In this document: in pieces, positions 11,225-22,600 of the stretch
How the letters are laid out: every line of letters begins with the position of its first letter
Position numbering within the stretch: position 1 is the stretch's first letter
Assembly: GCF_029227915.1 (NCBI RefSeq)
Contig: NC_079878.1
Span: 21,045,501-21,105,500 of the forward strand
Origin: Hydractinia symbiolongicarpus
Lineage: Eukaryota > Cnidaria > Hydrozoa > Anthoathecata > Hydractiniidae
DNA length: 60,000 nucleotides
Direction: 5' to 3'
Notes under the pieces: generated by a model
Told to the model about the DNA's origin: nothing
What the model saw: only the letters and a program-made list of their open reading frames with translations
Database searches by the model: none
Program-made: the position numbers and the translations under genes

Positions 11225-12020
11225 CAAGGAAACTTGGCACCCTCGTTTCCAGAGTCTTTTTTGAGCTTTTTGATATCATAGACGCCGTCTTTGTATTATT
11301 ATAGACTATTGGAAGTAGAGTTATTGGGAATGTTATCAATTTTCAAATAAACTGCATAGGTGTGGAACTTTAAAAATTGTTCTTATCAGAGCGCTTATTA
11401 TGTTTGACTGTCCTCTCGTAGCCTTCCAAAACAACGACCCTAAGGCCCTGTACTGTTCAGGGGAAATACAGTACCCATAAACTCGCAAACAAGAAAACAG
11501 ATGTTAGAAATTTCACAATTATGAAATATGGCAAGCATTTAAAGATAAAAAATTATTCTTTCGAGTTTTAATTAAAAAATTGAGAATATTCTAAAAAAGT
11601 GTTCGAGATAATAAAGTTTTGTAGTTTTATCATATTTGAGTGTCGGTAAATCCTTCAACAATGAGTAAATTGTTTATAGAAATTTTGCTTGAATAAGGAA
11701 TTATAATCGTCCTCAATGGGTATCTTACTGCGAGTAAATAAATGTTTGAAACGCAGTAACAAAGGAAAACTATAGAAACCAGCTTAATGTTTCTGTGAAA
11801 AGAATTTTGCACTAGATGTATATCATTTAACTTGGTTAATCATTAAATTCATCATTATAATAAGTTTCGTACACAGAATGCGCACTTCCAACTGGAAATC
11901 TGATCTTCTCAGCAGCGGTTGATTAGTTTGGTAAGTATTATTAAACGCTCACCAAATACTTTATTTTTACGTCTTCATAAGCTTATGCCAGAAAAGTACC
12001 CTGGGAACAAGGTTGGCGTT
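11225..12020. repeat. Possible element bounded by CTCGTTtCCAG-type inverted ends
   Basis: accctcgtttccagag near 11239 and ccctgggaacaaggttgg near 11999 are imperfect inverted copies of the end sequence seen at 8270-8500. Whether they bound one 0.8-kb element or are two separate solo ends cannot be decided from one window. Confidence 0.3.
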
Positions 12021-12502
12021 TCCGATCTGGTAATTTTCCGCGCTCTGGCAATTAGCAAAAAGTAAATAAGAAAATTCGAACTCTGAATTAAAGCACATGC
12101 TGAAGGTTTGTTTTGATTTTTAATTTTATAAAGATGGACACCACAATTTAGCTGGTTGCTCATCTAACTGTTCAAGTGCAAGTAGCCGGCTGCTATTGTG
12201 ATTTGGTGACAATTTCCTTTGGTTTTTTGTAAGAGGTTTATGTCTAAGTGATAACTGTTGAAAATTGGTGGATTTTTTTGCAAAGAGAATAAATGATGGA
12301 TATTTTTAATGTGATTTAATTACCGCAGAAGTTAAAATACGATCAAAGTATTAGAATATTTAGAATACTAGTAGCAACAAGTAGTTCTAATCATCAGAAC
12401 ACTGCTTTACATTTTAAGATCTTTATTTATTTTTTTTATTTGATTTTGGATACATGCAGTTAGGTTATATATATAAGCTACAGTCTATTCTATTCTATGT
12501 AC

Positions 12503-12527
12503 CTAGCTAGCTAGCTAGCTAGCTAAG
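12503..12527. repeat. (CTAG)n microsatellite
   Basis: About six tandem CTAG units, self-complementary, lie in non-coding sequence. Confidence 0.85.
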
Positions 12528-13405
12528 CTAACCATTTCTCTCAGATTGTTATCAGGGATATATTTTTCAAGTAACTATTCTTACTCCGTGATAATATCAT
12601 TATCAGAAAAAAAGTTAAATAATTTAAGGTTTAATAAAGTGAAGTTTCTTACTTATAGCTATATATTTATTATTAAAATTTCTAGCAAACTTGTTTTGCA
12701 ACCAAATGGTACAAATCCATGTGTAAACAATGCATTAATATGTAATAACTACATCAAAGCATATATATGTAAATAATAGAAATTGAAAGTAATAAAAGTG
12801 ATACATGCTATTGCTAGCTAAAAGTACAAAGCCTGAAATAAATCATTTTGTTCATATTGCTAGCTTCTATGACATTACTGTTATATATTACTGTACTGTA
12901 CTGTAACATAACAATCCCACGGAAAATTTAATTTTATGTATCTTAATCTATTCTGTTTGATTACATAGATCTAGCAATTTAGCTATAAATCTCTCACACA
13001 AATTTTATATTTTTTACCTTAATTTACCATTTTAATTGAAATGTTTATGGTAAAGATTTGTGGAAATAAAAAAAAAGTTTATTATATATATTGTTTTTGT
13101 TGATGAAATGCATTAAATAGTCGAAATGTTTAGGCTAAAAAAATGTTAATAGTTTGACATAATACAGTCAATTAAAAGCTTAGCCATTTTTTTGTTTATC
13201 TCTGCTGGATGTTTAAAGTAAACACTGATACCAGCTTTTAAACTTTGTGTGTTAAAATAATTTTTAAGCAACATTTCTGTATTATCTATGAGTTTAATTT
13301 GCCTTTATAGGTATTCTACTCTTAAAAATTGCAGCAACAACTTGAAGGATGTCCTAGATATCTCTCTGTCAGTATATACTGCCTTTCAAATATATGGTGT
13401 TATAG

Positions 13406-13637
13406 AATAATGGAGAAACTAAGCAAAGGACAAGTGTTGCTGCAAAAACTTGAAGAAGTAACACGACATGCAGATATGAACAGTAAACAAGCTATCAAAT
13501 CAGCAACATTTGGGATTGAACAAACAGTGGAAATTCTGCATGTCAGGAAAAAGAAACTTGAAGATACCTGGGAAGAACGTAAAACTTTGTTAGAACAATC
13601 AGTAAAATCCAGTATCCTGGATGAACACATTCACAAA
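13406..13637 (+). CDS. Exon 1 seen: first spectrin-like repeat
   Basis: The frame opens after the acceptor-like gtgttatag (13405). ATG 13410 has a good context (ataATGg) and an in-frame stop lies at 13323. GQVLLQKLEEV then VRKKKLEDTWEERKTLLEQ is the end of helix A through helix C of a spectrin repeat. The donor is CACAAA/gtattt, phase 0. The start is uncertain: ATG 13410 could be a true start, or this could be an internal exon entered in phase 2 (13406 or 13373) or phase 0 (13335). Confidence 0.65.
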
Positions 13638-16600
13638 GTATTTATTGATATATTTCATTGTTTATTTTAGTTCAAAGTTCTGATAATATTTTTAATCTGT
13701 CTATTGTATATCTGTAAAAAAATTTTTAATTGCAATTACATTGACATCACTTATGGATATTTTCAGTCCCAAACAGACAGAATTAGAGAGGTATTGTAAC
13801 AGGCTTATGGAAAACTTATTTGGTTATAACTTTTTTAACACTAATCTATGTTTGTTCAGATTAGTTACCGGATTGGAGGCAGGCAGGTCATGATAGAAAA
13901 AAATCTATATAATAATATGCCAGTTTTGTCTGTATGTGACTTTTGCAAAGTGGATAAAATTTCTTTGATAAAGTCTATAAAACATCACCTCTAAATTTGT
14001 TCTGTAAATTAGCAAACTTTGATGTTAAAGCAATATTGATGTTAAAGAAAGGTATAAGATTAGTAAAGCCATTGCATTGGACTTTTAAATTTAAGGCTAA
14101 ATAACTTGGAAACGGGTGAAAATATTTGGCGTCCTATCCTGGTGGGTAACTAGGGACTACCTGGGACCAATTTGGGTAAGTTTTCCAAACCTGGGTCACC
14201 GAATCCGTTTCGGAATGGACAGGTTAATAACGTCATCAAAAAACCTTTAAACCGGTTTGTCAAAAGTACATGATCCTATACATTTTCTTGATCAGCGTTT
14301 TAAGATCTATACGAGGAAGGCAACAGGCATACAAAATTCTGAAAATTATTTTTTGTCTTTTGACAGGTCTCTGCTGACGTCAGCAAAATTTAAATGACGG
14401 TTGTTATCCTGCCTAAGTGGATTTTTCTACAGGCCTTATCGACTAGTTATTATTAATGATGTAAAACTCAGTTGTCAAAGCCTTATCATCTGCATGTTGA
14501 GCATCATATATAATGCATATAATTTGTATTGTATCTTTATTTAAAATAATTTCTCTTCATTTTCTTACAGTGTACTGTATGGCTTCAGGCAGAAGGTGAA
14601 CATCTCCTGTCATCATCATCAGGGTTATACGGAAACTCTTCTACACAAACTGAAGAACTAGTAAAGAAACATGCTGATTTTTTTGCTTTGTACAAGGTAT
14701 AATACTTTATTATTTTTTTGTTATTATTTTTTTAAAGATATTTCATTTATAACCTTAAATGCCTTAAAAAAATCTTAGCCCAATTAGCACCAGGGACATG
14801 AAGTGCCTCAGCCACTAACTCTGCATACCTTTGATCGCCATTTGATTGAGCGCTAAAATTTTGTTAACTGCTGTACGAACCAACGTCAATGCATTTAGAC
14901 TGAAGTCAATTAATTGAATAAGATTATTGAAGCCATTGTGTTTAAGTTTAAGGCTTAATAACTTAAAAACAGGTGAAAATAACTGACATCATCTCCTGCG
15001 TGGGTAACTAGGGATTACCTGGGACCAAATTAGGACCAATTTTTGAAACCTTTTAAACCCCCTTATCTCTTTAACCATTCGTCAATTGAGGCAACAAGTG
15101 AACAAATTTTTGTGTATTGGTGGGACTTTGCTGACATCAGCAATATTTTTAAACTTCTTTATCTCTTCAATTGCTGACCAAAACTGTGCAAGCTTATACA
15201 TTAATTTTTCTAGCTTTACACAATATAAAAAAATTCTTTGCATTGCTAACATCATTAAAATTCAAGTTTCCAACCGTTTCCAAGTTATTACATTTATGTT
15301 GGTTACTTGGTGATTACTAAGGTGCTGCTAAGAACATATATGGGTCCTAGGGATTAAATACAGACCAGATTTGCAGGAAATATCAATCTAGTAAAATGAA
15401 GTCATTTCTGACCCAAATTCCAGTGTTATGTTGTCTTTCTTATCTCAAACATCTTTCAATGCAATATTAAACGCAAAAAAGAAACTTTTGTTAAACATTT
15501 TTTATTCCTAAGACGTCATTAAAATTAATATATATATATAAAATTTTATATAAAAAAGTCCACCAAAAATCAAAGCTGTAGCATCAGTAATGCTTAAAAA
15601 CTGTAAAGTTGTTAAAATTACCTGTTTCGATATGTGTGACGTCATTTCTGTTCCCTATGGTTTATAGAATTAATTTTTTTTGCTTGAACTTGTTTGAATT
15701 AAGACTTTTATAAGTTTTATCACCTAAGCATAAGTAGTTACAGAATTAAATCAATTGATTTAATTTAATTAAAAAGTTACAGAAGCCTGTGGGCAATTAG
15801 ACTTTTTTTGTTTTTTCTGACAAATGTATGGCATAATAGAAACAAGTCTGTTTTACAAAAGAATATCTTGTGGCTATCACACAGTGAAAATCTATTTATT
15901 AGAAATCAAGTATCAATTCTAAGTATCAATTACTAAGTGCCTGGACTGAGTTAGGCAGTCTTTACATAAGTTTTACTTTACCTAAAGTGAAGTAAAGTCT
16001 TAACTTAGATGAAATGTTGTCAGGTTTACAGAAGTTTTCACTTTACTCAAACTTCACTCAAAGTGAAGTAAAATTTTGGACATCAGCATTTATGTCAAAT
16101 TTATGTCAAATGCACTAGCAGAACATAGGATTTTTTTACAACCGCAGTGAAATTTAAATTGCATGAAAAGACTAAAATTCAGACAAATGTGACTTTCACC
16201 TCAAAGGTATAATATATATCAACATTTAGAAGTTGTCAACAAAGACAGAAGTGATTTTTCTTCACTTCAAGCGAATTGAAACTCTTATGTAAACACTACC
16301 TTAATTAATGTTACCTCCTTCCTTATGCTTGGCGCAAACAATTTTATCAAGATCCTTAGTTACACACACCACCAATTATCATGGCAAATAATATCTCATT
16401 TAGTCTACCATTTACGTTTGGTAGCCAAAACAAAGTGCAAGTTGTATCCAACAAACATAATTTTAGTAGCAACCCAAAAAGCTAAAGGCTAGGTAAACCA
16501 GAATATGCTGCACTATAATTTCTACAACTGTTTTAAATTACAAGTCTTGAGATAAGGAATTTCTATTCCAGAGAAGAAAACTAGTCTCACATGCTGTATT

Positions 16601-19600
16601 TCATACCATCATTATACACCCTATGAGTTTAAGTAAAATTCAGTTCTCTCTTTTAGGTCAAAACTGAATCGGTTCAAAAAGTTGTTTGTGATGGTCAAAA
16701 GCTTATTCATGCTGGACACTTTGACAGTGCAACAATTAAATATAAAATCGGCAAACTTGATCAATCATATAGACTGTTCACACAGCAAATAGAGCTAAGA
16801 GAGAATCTTTTAAACCAAACACTGGATTTCTTCCATTCTTCCACACAGGTAAGTCAAGCTAGTGTAAGTTCATCCTAGTGACAACACCAAAAACAAAATT
16901 ATTTAACTACAAATATCGAACAGCAATTTTTTGACTTGTATGAAATTTACGCATTGTGAAATTAAGACGATACATCGCTCCCACATTAATTTTTTGCCAC
17001 CTCAATTTACTTATTGCCTTGAAAGTAATGCAAGAACTAAGTTCAATGAACCAGATTTTAAAGTTTGCAGATGAAAATAGAGTTTCAACTAACCGAATTA
17101 TGGAAATATATAACATGAAACTTAGAAAATTGTCAGATTTCTTTAAAATCCTTTTTCCTGACCTTCATTAGCTTCTTGCACAACTACGTAATCAAACCTG
17201 CACATTATTATTCTGCTGAAAAATATTTGCGATTTGTTTTAATTTTCTTTCTCTTAATTTTCTTAACTGTTTATAAAATGATTTGCTCATTTCTTTACAT
17301 TTGATATAGGTCATAACTGCTCTTGAATCACTTACTGCAAAACTTCAAGGAAAACTTTCAGATGCAGAAAAATCAAAAGTTAGATCAGATGCAACAGAAG
17401 TTTCATCACCGCTCCTACGGGAAGGTCAAATTTTGGTAACAAAAACAAAAAACAAAGCTGTGGTTAACATTATAAAAGATGCTAAAGACAGATATGATGC
17501 TATTCTTTCACTGACAGATGATCAACAAGTCTCCGATGACAAAGATATCATGGCTGTCAACAAGAACTTGGAGCATGTGTCAAATTGGTTGTCAAATATT
17601 TGCGAAGAGTTTATTAATATCCATAAAAATATGGGAACTACAAACAATATTGCTAGTGAATTCCAAAAAGATCATGAGCAGTTGTTTGAAGAACTCAATA
17701 ATATTAGCAAAGAAATAACTAATTTGCGCTCCACTGTGTCACGATTTTCACGTAAAAAGAAAAAACAAGTACCGGAAATAACTGAAAAGCTTGATGGAAT
17801 ACATTCGAAATCTGTTACGATTACCAGCCGCGTCAAGTATAGAATTGTGCTTGTCAAAATGTTTATATCATTTTTAGACCATTCTGACGAAGTAAGTATC
17901 TATGTTTGTTAATGATGTATTACAGCAAAGAAATCTTGTGATCAAGATCAAGAAATCATCCAATTTTTTAGAATGAAATGTTAATGAAAGTATAACTCAC
18001 AAGTTGTGATAATTTTTAGGTGTTAAGGCAGATATTTCTGTTGGAAGAAGAGTTAACAAGCGACGAACCTCATGAAAATATTAATGCCACAACCAATACA
18101 TTGAATCGTCAAAAACAAGATAAAGAAGAAATCATCAACAGTGCTGAAATTCTTCAAGAAGAAGGTCAACGTATTCTTGAAGATCTCAGTCTGGTATGTT
18201 TGTTACTTTACATTATACAGATATTAAAGAGTTGTAAAATAAAAGAATGAAAGCCTTGTAAATCTTTCCATTACCATGCTAAGATTTTTATTTTAAATTT
18301 TTTTATTGTATCATTATCCTCTCTGCAACATTTCTAGCATTGACCTTTTTGGCTTTTTGCTATGAGTTGGTTAGGATGATTCCTAGGCTGTGCCTGGATT
18401 AATTTTGATAAAAAAACTGTACCCTATACCTATTCCAGCTACTTCTAGCATGGTTTTTTAAGTTTATCATTTTGGCGAACTTATTTCTTACAGTCTCTAA
18501 TTAGGTATATTCTTCTTCAGAGTTAGTATTGCATCTCCATCAAATCTCTCTTTTAACATTCTATTCTGAATGGCACGAAACAGCCTTCTACATATATTTA
18601 GGTAGGAAGTCAACATATTGAGTTTTCTCTCTCTTAGTGTTCTGAGGAAAGCACGCTTGATCGTAATGCTATAAAATTGAAGGTCGGTAAAGACTTGAAA
18701 AACATCGTTATGCATACAATTCAACTTGAAGAATTATGGGATCAACGAGAAACACAACTTGATACCAACAAAAGATTAAGCACTCAATTTTTTGAGTTTG
18801 AGAAAGAAATTAGAAAGGTAAAAAGAATGTTAAAAACTCTTATATGTTGTGCTGCTTAGACAGCAGAATGAATACTTAACCTGATTTAAACCACAACATC
18901 TAAACTATAAATAATATTATAGGTTATTGGTTGGATCCACAATCAGAGTGAAACTTTTTTTCCATTGACTGGCGAGTTTCCTGGCCTTGCCGCTACACAT
19001 AAAGATTTGGATGAAAAACTCATGCAAGTACGAAATCTTGCCCAGGTGTGTTTTTTAATTACAGATGTTTCTTATCTTGTTTTGTCTTTTTCTTCATAGC
19101 TAGGTTTTTTTCTCATTGTAATTTTAATTTTGTCACAATCATCACAATCATTATCATTATCCCATTCACAAATTCTGTCTTCATACTGTTAATTTTAAGT
19201 AAGTTTAAAAATGAATTTTTTTTCATATTCATTGAAAACTGGTACAATGAACAAAAAGTATGTTAACAGTGAAGTAAAGTCTTCTAATAATTTGACACCT
19301 TGCATTGTGTTCTAAATTAAAAGAAAAGGTCCACAGCAAGCAAATACAGCATGTGGAACAGACAGTGTTGTCAATTTTTATTTTTTGACACTTTGAATTT
19401 TTTCATTTTTTCTCTGTAGAAAGTATCTAGGAATTTGACATCTTCCTACATTCTATGCAATCTTTGACCAAAAATTAGTATCTTTTAATTTTTTGAATTT
19501 AAATAACCTAAGGTTCTAGACTGTAATTCATTTACAATGACAAGTAATTTTTGTCAAGTTTGTGGTGCATATGCATTTTAATTAAATGGTATTCATAATT

Positions 19601-22600
19601 GTGGGACAAACTTTTAAATTCAGCCCTCTGCGATTGGAATTGTAGTTTTGTTTGCAGGTTTTTTTAAGGAAACTTGAATATTTGTCATATCTAAAATTAA
19701 AGACTTAAAGATAATTGAGAGACACTCAATGTGGAAAAAATAAATGAATAAAGAATAAAAAAAAAATCTCCAGAACTAACTCATAATACTACTTACTAGT
19801 CAATAAGCCCATGCAAAAATCCATGAAGGCAGGGGACGATGGAAAAGGAACTGTTGCTGTACCTATAGCTTTATTGTATAGGGCTTGAAACGCTGATCAA
19901 GAAAATGTATATGATCATTTGCTTTTGACAACAATGACATCATTAACCCATCTGTTCTGAAACAGGTGTAAAAAATTAGTCCCATTTTGGATCCAGGTGT
20001 TCCCTAGTTACCGTTACAGGTTATTTCCACCCAATTACCAAGTTATTTTGCCTTAAACTTAAACGTGGAATGTAATGGCTTCACTAATTTAATTTAAACA
20101 GTGACGTCAATCTGATTTATCAACATTGTGACATAACATCACAATAAGTATTTTGTCAGTTAGCAAATGAGATATAGTTGATTGCTTATGTTTAAATGGA
20201 AAAAGTGAATGTCAACATTGTCCCTCACAAACACAGTCACGCCATATTGCTATAATAGATACTTAAAAGAACACCTTAGAGAGCCCTACTTAGACTATAA
20301 AACATTTTTTTTATTTAACTTTTATTCATTTAACTCTTTCTCCAAGTAATTTTATATTAGACTAGTCTTTATATGTATATAAGCAGTTCAAAGTTAAGTG
20401 ACGTAAAGTAAAAAATTGACTATAGTCCTAATATTATCGAGCTTTATTAACTTATTAAAAGTCTTTTTAAATGCTTCGAAAAGCTCTTTTCATTCTTAAG
20501 ATATTCACATTTTGATTTTTTAGTCTTTTAAAAAAGCATCTACCCTGGAAATTGAATATTTAGTACATTAAATCCCAACAAAAATAGACAATTACACAGG
20601 GCAATACACAGGATAGTTTTAGAATAGAATAGTTTTATGCAATAGCTTAAGCATAAGAATCACTTAAAAAATGTCAAACAGCATTTTAAGCTTAACGCAA
20701 GTCCAACATGGTTTTTCACTTCAAGATCTCTTTTATTTACATTTTGAGTATGGCTTTCTTTATAGTTGGCAAATACAGAAATTGAAAATCACCTTGACAC
20801 TGCAGAATCTTTAGCAAAATCAAGTCAAAATGGTACAGATTCAGCAAGATTTGTCACAGCTGAATTGAAACTGATTCACCAGAAGTTTAAAACCAAATTA
20901 AGCAAATATGAAGCCTTATTATCAATGTGTTCCACGTTCTACACAAGTGTCGAAAAGGTAATGCTGACAAATGTTTTCTTGTCAATATTAATTTACAGCT
21001 TTAATATTGAAGGATGGCCAGAAATCAAATTTAGATCAATCAAAATATAGTAGAATATAAGTCAAAGTGTGACATACTGCTTCTTTTTGTTTTCCTTTGT
21101 TGATATTATGCTTCCAATGTGAAAATATGTTAATATACAAGGCATAAAAGCAGTATTTTTGTACAGCTGTTTGGTAGGGGACTATAGTTATTGTCATGAT
21201 GTTCCATTAGTAATACCTTTTATAAGAAAATCTCTAAATACAGAAGAGTAACAATTACTTTTATTTTTATTTTGTGTAGCTTGTTACGTTGATGAATAAA
21301 TCTCTTCATGATTACACATCAGACTTTTTACCACGAGATACATTATACGTCCAGCAGAAGTTGAACGACCATTTTGAAAGTTTTCGATTTGTTGAAGAGT
21401 TATTTGTTTACACAATACAAAATGCACAAGATGTGTTATTATCGATCAAAGAGTATGAAGAGTTGGGCTTAAAATCAACAAAGATTGAAGATTTGTTAAA
21501 CACAAATGATAAGAAACCAGGTATCTGGAAAGAATTTTGGGAAGGGAATGAATTACGATTGGAAGAAAATCTTAAAATTCTTCAGTTACTGCAAGACATT
21601 AGTCAGGTTAGTCCATTTAATTATATTTAAATCTTCTTTCCTCAAAAAAACAAACAAGTTGAGCTCATTATTAAAGACCTTTGAAAATCTTATTTTTTTT
21701 TGAAACATATTTGTTTTGCCAATTATGCGAAGTTGTGATGTCACAGCTCTAAAACATGTAATTGCTGTTCTTTTGCATAATTATAGCAACTAAAAGTTGA
21801 AATTTATGTAAAATATTCAAAACGCCAAACTGAATGTCCAAAATACATTTTTAAGCCTATATACCGTGGTAAAAATGTAGAATACAATACCTCACTCAGA
21901 GCTAGTTTATGTTGTCATGCATAATTAGTGGAGCAAACTAATAAGCAATCAATGTTTTTTGAATAAAATTTACAAATTCCTTGACAACTCTTCAAGCTCT
22001 TTCATATGAAATTAACAAATTTTTTTGCTGGAGATAAGTTTTAAGTTAGACGTCTGGCTTATTTGAAAATAAAAAAATATTCTACGAAGTCCAGAATGTT
22101 GAGTAACTTTTCCCCTAACATATCATTAAAAATTGATCCAAATTAACTCTTACCTAAAGATGGAGCTTCTGCTAGTACGACTTCTGTTTATTTCAACACC
22201 TTTCTTTTGCATATTATTTGCATTTGTTTTAATATATTACCCTTGTTCAGAATTTACATCTCTTGAATCTGTTGCTTTATATTCATACTTTACATCCCAA
22301 AAATATTTATTTTAACATGGTTTCCATATGATTCTATTTTTGTTCTCTTGTATATAGAAATCATCATCTGAATTTATTTTTTATGTTTATTCATAATATT
22401 TATTTTAGATCACATTAATTGTTGAGGAACATACTAGAAAGCTGTTAAAGATCAATAAAAAATTTGGAAACTCTCTGTTATCTGCTGTGACACTCTGTCA
22501 AGAATCCGACTCCTTTCAAGACCAAGTCAAGGTATGCTCCATCATGTTATGTGATATTTTATTTTTGGTTAGATTTACTTAATCCAAATAATAGTACATG

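Larger units (their letters stand above)
6099..13405 (+). other. 7.3-kb stretch with no recognised exon
   Basis: This separates the alpha-catulin exons from the first spectrin exon. It carries the 48-bp triple repeat (6547-6690), hairpin/MITE-like elements (8270-8500, 9501-9590, 10545-10650, 11225-12020) and a CTAG microsatellite (12503-12527). The ORFs here are short and without family character. The promoter and 5' end of the giant gene, and any missing alpha-catulin exons, would be expected here but I could not identify them. Confidence 0.5.
14697..16656 (+). other. Intron with a repeat copy and a MITE
   Basis: This 1.96-kb intron contains interspersed repeat copy B (about 14920-15400) and a PIF/Harbinger-like MITE (15954-16300). 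No other coding signal was recognised. Confidence 0.5.

Noticed and set aside
5748-13406. Direct splice of the alpha-catulin exons to the first spectrin exon
   Set aside because: The donor at 5748 leaves phase 1, while the plausible acceptors before the spectrin frame (13335, 13373, 13406) are phase 0 or 2. The only phase-1 AG (13347) has no acceptor character.
13767-13790. 24-base in-frame micro-exon (SQTDRIRE) between spectrin exons 1 and 2
   Set aside because: It has plausible splice sites, but without it the helix-C to tryptophan spacing of the spectrin repeat is normal, and with it the spacing would be 8 residues too long.
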